A stretch of DNA of 64,000 nt from Umbelopsis isabellina (lineage: Eukaryota; Mucoromycota; Umbelopsidomycetes; Umbelopsidales; Umbelopsidaceae), in the NCBI GenBank assembly GCA_016758905.1, contig JAEPQZ010000001.1, positions 1,054,055-1,118,054 on the forward strand, written 5' to 3'. Shown in pieces: positions 55,751 through 64,000 of this stretch. Below the pieces are notes generated by a model, which searched no databases, had not been told where the DNA came from, and was given only the letters and a program-made list of their open reading frames with translations. The translations under genes and the position numbers were made by a program. Numbering within the stretch: the stretch's first letter is position 1; the number at the start of each line of letters is the position of its first letter.

Positions 55751-57842
55751 CTAATGGGCTTCTACTTTGAAGTGAGATGTTATATGGTCGTCTTTCATAC
55801 CATGCTTGTCCTTGCCTTTTCTTGAAGCTTTAGCCGGAGGATCTTTAGATTTTTCAGAGTTACCTTTGGTCTCCATCTGTTCATAATCATGGTTTCCATA
55901 ACCCTGCGACGATTTAGGATTGGGAATTTTCATTCCTTTGCCTAACACTAGCTTGAAGGCCTCAATGGCTCGTTCGCGTGCCATTTTATGCTCCACTATA
56001 GGAGTATCTCGATAACCCATTGCAGCAATCTCCTTCTTTGAAAGTACAGAGTGTGGGTTATGTACAGCTGCTACTGTTTTCAGACCGGCTAGTTCTGGAA
56101 CCCAACGTTTTATATATATGCCATCTGGATCAAATTTCTCACTTTGGGAGTACTAGATAAGAAAAGCAAAAAAGAAAGAAAAAATTAGACATCGATAGCA
56201 AGATCGCGGTGGAGACGAATAACGCTGCTTACAGGATTAAAAATACGAAAGTAGGGCTGAGCATCTGTCCCAGTGGATGCTACCCATTGCCAGCCACCAT
56301 TATTGCTGGCAAAATCACCGTCTATCAGACTATTGGCGAAAAACTTTTCGCCATGTTGCCAGTTGTGTAATAAGTGCTTCGTTAGGAAGCTAGCAACGGT
56401 CATACGAACACGATTGTGCATCCAGCCAGTCTTTTGAAGCTGTCTCATCTGATGATGACAACTGTTAAAACAATTCACCAAAATACGTAGAAAAAAAGCT
56501 CCAGTAACTTACACCTGCGTCTACTATTGGATAGCCCGTTCTTCCTTCACACCATGCTTTGAAATCATCATCATCAAAGATCCATTGAATGTTCATAGTT
56601 TCAAGCTTGAATGGCTTGTTCTTACAGACATGAGGAAAGCCAACGAGAACATGTCTATAGAAATCACGCCAGATCAACTCCTGTATCCAAGTGACAATAC
56701 CTAGAAATATCGTTAGCTGATGGTTATTTTTGCGTTTTACTAAAACCTGGTATGATCAAAGCCATTAGCTTACCAGAGTTTCCAGAGTCTAGTTTGCCAC
56801 CATTGGCAGCCATAGCTTTGACGATGCATTGCTTCGTTGACAAAGCCCCAACTGCTAGATATGGACTAAGTCTGCTGGTACCTTGCTCAAGATTCGGAAA
56901 GTTTCTGTCAGTTTGATATTTGCTTATAGCAACTGCACCAGTTTTGGACTTGCTGGAGCAGAATTTGTTTAAATTTTCTAATCCAATGTGCTCTCCTGCG
57001 GGCCATAATTCGGATAGATGCTTTCTCTTTTCTTCGTCCAGTTCAAACCCCTCGAGCACATGTGGTATTTCATCCGGTTTGTCTATACCAATTACTTTCA
57101 AATTTGTTTCCGTGTTGAATGGCGCCTTAAATTGAGTAAGAGCTTTCGCCTCTGTCAAATATTTGTCTCTTGAGCCTTTGACGACCTCAAACCATCTTCT
57201 TTTGAAAGGGCTATAGACTGTATAAACAGAGTTTGAAGATTTGCTCTTCAATTCGCCCGGCTTAACGACACATTGATCTTGAAGGAGATGAAAATTGATG
57301 TTTTCATCAGACAGCACTGTCGAAAGTTTGTTGTCCCGGCGTGTTTCATCTACCTCAAATTCTTGATTGGCAAAAGCGTCTGATACCTTGTACGTTTTAC
57401 AAAGTTGTTTGAAATCGCTAATCACATTTGCTGCAGAGCTAGACGTTTTTACAAGCAGTGGTATGCGATATCTGTCCCACAATGCGGTGGATAATTCCCT
57501 CAAATTGCGCAGAATAAAGTCTAATTTGACAGCTCCCACATCATGAGATTTGAATTCTTTTGGAGACATGATAAATATAGCGATGGCGGTAGCTGATTTA
57601 CTTTCTGGACCTCCATTTCTTCTTGATGTTACTAGTTCTAGAGCTTGTGCCAATGCAGGGTTATCATTCGTTCTCAAATCTGATCTGAACCATATTAGAA
57701 CATTTCCATCTTTGCTCGTATTGGCTTTTGTGGTATCATGCTCGACGCTTTCGATTTTTGGGCGTTTATTAGGCGAGTTCGAGCCAGAACTGGTTCTCCT
57801 ATGGCGATTGTCTAAAGACTTATTGGCAGCACTTGGTGACAT
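55751..57842 (-). CDS. PHR1: Class I CPD photolyase
   Basis: ATG 57840-57842, TAG 55751-55753, three or four introns. An N-terminal extension holds [12 protein letters not shown], resembling a nuclear localisation signal. The antenna domain gives [21 protein letters not shown] and [14 protein letters not shown]. The FAD domain gives [117 protein letters not shown] and [18 protein letters not shown]. The [24 protein letters not shown] block and the RERA tail are those of class I CPD photolyases, not of CRY-DASH. It repairs cyclobutane pyrimidine dimers in light. The C-terminal tail is Lys-rich ([13 protein letters not shown]). Paired GATCGA sites lie upstream. Confidence 0.93.
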
Positions 57843-58854
57843 CAGAATACGGTATGTAATTGATATGGATTATTGAAAAGGGTGAAGTTTTAAAATTAAA
57901 AACTCTAAAGTATTGAGATAGAGCCACGTTTATATAATGACGCCTAAACATCGAGAAATCGTGATGAAATTTACCGATGAAAATGTGCATAAACCACAAA
58001 AATTTCTGCGATCGATCTCGCGACGTCATGGCGATCGATTTAATTATAACGCGTTTCAAACACATGAATGTCGCAAACAGACAACACCATGGCAATAATT
58101 GTGGTTGTTTTACTTGCAAGATGATTATGAGTATTAAGTCTCTAAGGTGATAGATTTGCAACAAGGTTTGAGAAACAAGCTTGCGTTGACGTGGTACAAC
58201 ACTCCATGGCACAGTTCTTCACAATCAAAATATTCGCCACATATATGAGATAGATATGGTAACGCAAGCAGCTTCGAAAACGGTGTTGGACACCAATTAT
58301 TTCATATGTACTCAAAAAAAAAAGCTACTTCCCCTTCCATACGGATTGTACCGTTAGTGCTTCATTTTTCAATTCCTCCAGCATTGCAAGCCCGTTCATT
58401 CTATGCTAAAACTAGCTATTCATTCTTCAATTTTTGATTTTTGTCTTTTTTGACTGGTAATCTCTACATTAGCTAAAGTACGAGCTCAACGGTTCGATGA
58501 CGAAAGTCATCTGAAGTCTGAACAGGACTCGGAAGGAACTTGGATACGATTTCGTGCATACGGGACACCGTCAAAGTGGTAATCGCCAGGAACAGTATAT
58601 TGGCTCTCTTTGTTTGGCGGACATACCTCTTCTCTCAAAGGTTTAGAACCATGCATATGAGGTCTGTATGGTAATTTATACCCTAGGTTTATTAGGCAGC
58701 AAAGTGTTCAAAAGTGCAAGGTTTTCGTTAACCTACAGAAAACGATGGACCATTGGCTGACCTGATATGTATCACGGGGTTTGCAGAAATTTTTCAAACA
58801 AACGCGAGCTCGAGCATGATAATATTTTGCCCTTGCCCACACTTATTCAAAATT
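57843..58854. other. 1.0-kb divergent intergenic region upstream of photolyase and TENA-like gene
   Basis: Holds both promoters. Notable are two GATCGA sites (58010-58015, 58033-58038) with an ACGTCA half-site between. A 130-codon minus-strand frame (57820-58212) overlaps the photolyase start and shows no homology. No RNA gene is seen. Confidence 0.5.
58008..58039. promoter_or_regulatory. candidate light-response element: paired GATCGA sites with ACGTCA
   Basis: Direct repeats of gcgatcgat at 58008-58016 and 58031-58039, 23 bp apart (about two helical turns), about 170-200 bp upstream of the photolyase ATG, with ACGTCA at 58023-58028. White-Collar-type GATA factors bind GATC/GATCGA-like boxes in fungal light-induced promoters. 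Function is inferred from position and motif. Confidence 0.45.
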
Positions 58855-59577
58855 ATGTTAACTGAGCAGTTGCTAGCACTGGATCCCGACAGCTACTATG
58901 CTGCGACGGAGCATCAACTTCTAGAAGAAATAGGATCTTTGCAGCTTCCACCAAAGAACATGCGTGCGTGGATGGTTCAAGACAAATTTTATACAAGTGG
59001 TTACATCAACATGCTTGCAAAAATGATGGATCGTTTACCGACACAGGCTCAAGGAACGGAAGCCGACAGTGATGGTATAGCGAATGAACAAGATATTACA
59101 AAGAGGCTCTACAAAAATTTGTCGTTCGCTCACGAAAACATCATTCGAGAAGCCAGCTTTTTTGATAATTTGATTAAGCGATATGAGTCACCGAGCACAC
59201 CCGACAATATAAATTCTTTGACACAAGACTATGTAGATTTTCAACAGAGAGTTACAGAAGAAAGCGATTCACAGCTTGGGGAAGCTGTGATACTTCTGTG
59301 GGCAATGGAGCGGGTTTTCTACGACGCTTGGTCCTATGCAGGCTCTTTGCTTAAAGACATTCCTGCGTCCGACAATGACAGTGAGCATATAAAAACTATA
59401 CGAGAGCTTGTTGACAATTGGACATCACCAGATTTTAAAGAATTTGTTGATGAGTGTGCATTTCACGTCAATGCTCTACCTGTCGATAGCGCAGGGCAAA
59501 TGGATAGCTACGAGCAGGTCTTCCGAGATATGCTTGTCTTTGAACAAAAGTTCTGGGACTTGGCATACGAAATCTAA
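58855..59577 (+). CDS. TENA/THI-4/PQQC-family (haem-oxygenase-like fold) protein
   Basis: Start chosen at ATG 58855 (MLTEQLLALDPDSYYAATEHQLL) because the 34 codons upstream of it in the same frame are unlike the family. Intronless, 240 codons. Segments such as MRAWMVQDKFYTSGYINMLAKMMDRLP, FAHENIIREASFFDNLI, WAMERVFYDAWSYAGSLL, NWTSPDFKEFVDECAFHVNAL and DMLVFEQKFWDLAYEI fit the helical TENA/PQQC bundle (WxxQDxxYxxxY near the start and the terminal FxxxWxxA helix). TENA proteins salvage thiamin degradation products. The fungal homologue could instead be an uncharacterised haem-oxygenase-like oxidase; the catalytic class (Cys or Glu type) cannot be fixed. Followed 210 bp later by the DAHP synthase gene on the same strand. 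Confidence 0.7.
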   Translation: MLTEQLLALDPDSYYAATEHQLLEEIGSLQLPPKNMRAWMVQDKFYTSGYINMLAKMMDRLPTQAQGTEADSDGIANEQDITKRLYKNLSFAHENIIREASFFDNLIKRYESPSTPDNINSLTQDYVDFQQRVTEESDSQLGEAVILLWAMERVFYDAWSYAGSLLKDIPASDNDSEHIKTIRELVDNWTSPDFKEFVDECAFHVNALPVDSAGQMDSYEQVFRDMLVFEQKFWDLAYEI

Positions 59578-59786
59578 CTATATTATGTTTTCTGCTGTTA
59601 AAAAACTGCTGAATAAAGAGTATGACAATAGATATTCGTTTGCTCTGCGTGAATGTGTCAAACTGCATCTTAGGCTCACATAAGCATGCAAAGTGAGTCA
59701 CGGAACAGCTATGGCAGTCACAATTTTTTGTAATTTCATATATTATCAGTCTGGCACCAAGCGAGATTCAGGTAAAAGCATCTAAC

Positions 59787-61625
<1,839 letters not shown>

Positions 61626-61827
61626 TTAGCATTTAACTGTATCTCACGAGAATTAAAACAAATAAATCAAAAAGACGAGTGTTTTTTCGTACCATTCTAG
61701 CTAATGTATTGGATGTCGGACATACAATTGCTGTCAGCTGCCCTGTTCGAGCGTCAAAGGCATTTGCCGGGGGGAGAGACACAATAATACTTTTTGAATT
61801 GCCAGTAAATCAGAGTGCGAGCCCAAA

Positions 61828-64000
61828 ATGTTATCAGCGGCTCGACTTTCAACTCACAGATTGAAAGCCTTCCCATGTTCCCGCTTCTTTAGTGCGCACA
61901 CTCGCCCTCGCCCAACTGATTCAGAATCTATTGTGCCTTACCTTCGAGCCAAGTATGACGAACGTCTTGCACAGCACGCAATGCTAGCTCGACGTAGCGG
62001 CGCTTCCATTCTGTCTCTCGACGCTGAGAACCTGAACCACCTACCTCCCACCGATCTTAATTCTTCAACTGTAGCCAGGATCCAGAGTGATATAGAAGAA
62101 ATGTTTGGTTTCGGATCTACGTCTCCAAAAGATGTCTTTATCAACAATGAACTTGATCTGGCGAGAGTAGAGACATACGGCTTTGGTAAGAGCTATTATG
62201 AAGTTGGTTATTGGATGTTTAGTCGATTAGTGCACTAATCAACTTTTTATGAACATGTCTCTTTCATGGCATCTCAGATTATGATGTAAGTGTTGACAGC
62301 TTCTTTCATAGTTACATACTTAGCAATTGCTTATCAATCGGAGAGGATAATACTGACACTGAATAATCATAGTACACTCTGGCAAATTATACTGATCAAC
62401 TTTCGTATACCATCTACGAAATGTTACGTAATATCCTTGTTGATCACTTTCATTATCCAAAGGTCTTGAAAAATCTACAATTCGATTCCAACTTTGCTAT
62501 TCGAGGGCTTCATTTCGGTATGTTTTTGTTCTACATAGATAAATTTTCATCATCTGAGGTTCCTTGGAGCTCATAATATCTATGATAACTAATCGTTTAA
62601 TGGACAGATATCAAAAATGGATGGTTGATGAAGATTGATAATTTCGCAAACATTCAATTGAGCACTGTACATGGTAAGTGGGAACAACTACCTAGGAGCA
62701 CACGTAAATGTAATCTCATGGTATATGAAAAGTCGGTAGGGAACCGATCAAGGACACAAATGATGTGATTGAACAGCATAGAGGCGTGCATATCTCTCCA
62801 GACTATTTACAAAAGAACATGTATCAACTGAACGATCTCTTCTCCATACCCCAGGTACTGCCAGAAATGAAAATTGGCTATGCCAAACCATGTGGCTAAA
62901 AACTATTTCCCATTGCAGGCCTGTTTGCTCAGTGATGTTCTTCAATATTTCAAAGATTCGAATGCCGAGTATGTGAAAGATTTGAAGTGATCATGGAAAC
63001 TCTTCAGCTATACTGAATTAAGTATGAATTACAGGTTCCACCCAAGATACCTCGCCGACGACGTCCAAAGGGCGTCTAACATCTTACATCAATGGTCTTC
63101 GCTTGAGAATAGGGGCATTGGTGGACAACTTCACCAAACTGTGTTGAGTGATATGAGTAAATTCCTCACAAAAGATTCGGCAATTGTAGAGTACTTGCAA
63201 GGTTTGCGCAGCAAGGGCAAAAAAACGTTTTTGCTAACCAACAGTAGTTTCCAATATATGTACGTAAAAAAAGTATATCGATATCGGTGTTTGCTGAGCT
63301 TTCAACTAATGTCTTCATTCAGCGATCAAGGCATGAAGTACCTCACATCCAGCCCAGATTGGAGAGATCTATTTGACTGGGTTATTGTCTCAGCGAGGAA
63401 ACCAGAGTTTTATCGAACTGAACGGCCATTTCGCCGTACTAGCGAGCCTACCTGGAATCTTGTTAACAAATTTGAGCCTGGCGAAGTGTATGAAGGTGGC
63501 AACTTGAAAGATTTCTCCAAATACTCTGGTTGCTCTGGGTAAGTGTAGTAGCACTGAGTAAATGCCTCTGAGAAGTTTCTAAATATCGTCATTTCCATTC
63601 CAGGTCAAAAGTACTTTATTTTGGTGATCACGTATTTAGTGATCTGATAGACCCTGCACAACAACAAGGTTGGAAAACTGGAGCTATCATTAGAGAGTTG
63701 AGCTCCGAAATCTACACTCGTAACACTCCTGATTATCGTCACACTTTGTCGTGGCTACTACGCTTAGAACGATTGTTGAATGAAGCACAAGCAATCGATA
63801 ATGGTCGACATGTACCTGGTTTAGATAAGCTTTTGGATAGTTGGAGAGGCGAGCGTCGCCAGATACGTGAGCAGCTCAAACGCGTATTTAACAAAGCTTT
63901 CGGTAGTGTCTTTAGAACGCATCATAATCCAACGTTCTTTGCAAACAAAATTAGAAAAGTAAGTCAAAAGGTTAAATGCATACTGGTTACTGTGATAGTC
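61828..64000 (+). CDS. NT5DC2-type HAD-family 5'-nucleotidase (3' end beyond window)
   Basis: Exon 1 (61828-62085) gives an Arg/Ser-rich presequence (MLSAARLSTHRLKAFPCSRFF), suggesting mitochondrial targeting, then VETYGF. An 8-nt exon (62278-62285) and the exon from 62373 complete HAD motif I as FDYDYTLANYTD. Later exons: FAIRGLHFDIKNGWLMKID, DIFSIPQACLLSDVL (close to NT5DC2 DLFSLPEMALLS), GKKTFLLTNSSFQYM (motif II), DQGMKYLTSSPDWRDLFDWVIVSARKPEFY, YEGGNLKDFSKYSG, KVLYFGDHVFSDL (motif IV), GWKTGAIIRELSSE and FGSVFRTHHNPTFFANKIRK. The family hydrolyses purine nucleotides or has lost activity; substrate unknown. The last visible donor is at 63960, after which the gene continues off the window. 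Confidence 0.92.
62278..62285 (+). other. 8-nt microexon encoding the HAD catalytic DYD
   Basis: Flanked by CATCTCAG and GTAAGTG, it reads ATTATGAT. Joined to G at 62085 and TAC at 62373 it yields D-Y-D-Y-T, required by HAD motif I. Without it the frame is lost and the two nucleophilic Asp residues vanish, so frame, consensus splice sites and conservation all agree. Confidence 0.85.

Noticed and set aside
57820-58212. 130-codon minus-strand ORF overlapping the photolyase start
   Set aside because: Overlaps the photolyase first exon in another frame; translation is unlike a protein domain and lacks supporting homology.

Overview
The window is 64 kb of nuclear DNA from a filamentous, early-diverging fungus. 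The evidence is dense short spliceosomal introns (about 45-100 bp, GTAAGT-like donors, CTAAC-like branch sites, TAG/CAG acceptors), AT-rich intergenic DNA, a CotH-family secreted protein typical of Mucoromycota, and fungal wall enzymes (a CRH-type GH16 and a GH16 with a Cys-rich carbohydrate-binding tail). I cannot name genus or species. No rRNA, convincing tRNA, transposon or CRISPR is visible. I recognise 30 protein genes plus the last 32 codons of another at the left edge; the right-most gene runs off the window.

Layout. 1-8.9 kb: a gene tail, then four minus-strand genes: a TBC RabGAP, the 60S biogenesis factor REI1, a Dma1-like FHA-RING ubiquitin ligase and a PRCC-domain splicing-linked protein. 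9-14.8 kb: AP-1 mu adaptin, an NmrA-like Rossmann protein, DDAH (dimethylarginine hydrolase) and a small coiled protein that may be AIRIM-like. 14.9-27.5 kb: Elongator subunit ELP2, glycine cleavage H protein, an SLC25A46/Ugo1-like outer-membrane carrier, coatomer beta' (SEC27) and the UBC4-type E2. 27.8-33.7 kb: a paraoxonase-like protein, cohesin loader MAU2/SCC4 and a PPN2-like membrane-anchored phosphoesterase. 34.5-37.8 kb: CotH and a GPI-anchored CRH transglycosylase, convergent. 38.2-46.8 kb: ATG4, a SET/MYND-like protein and a PalB/CAPN7 calpain. 46.9-50.8 kb: a miniature ribophorin II/Swp1, SWD2/WDR82 and eEF1B gamma. 51.1-64 kb: secreted GH16 glucanase, phospholipase B, class I CPD photolyase, a TENA/PQQC-like protein, class II DAHP synthase and an NT5DC-type HAD nucleotidase.

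Most genes are unrelated housekeeping functions, as expected in a eukaryote; I see no biosynthetic cluster or operon. Several neighbours are divergent with very short spacers (PRCC/APM1 133 bp, SWD2/eEF1B gamma 167 bp), so shared promoters are likely. Trafficking and proteostasis functions (TBC, AP-1, COPI, ATG4, E2/E3 ligases, calpain) and wall/secretion functions (CotH, CRH, GH16, PLB, Swp1) recur.

The most interesting signals are in gene architecture: an 8-nt microexon carrying both catalytic aspartates of the HAD nucleotidase; a coatomer gene whose first coding exon is only the ATG, followed by a 21-nt exon; two stop-free introns of length 3n (in SWD2 and the paraoxonase-like gene) that could be retained in frame; paired GATCGA sites upstream of the photolyase; a candidate LIR motif at the ATG4 C-terminus; and a ribophorin II reduced to its membrane domain. 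Exon joins were inferred by reading frame, splice consensus and remembered family sequences; none was tested against RNA or databases.
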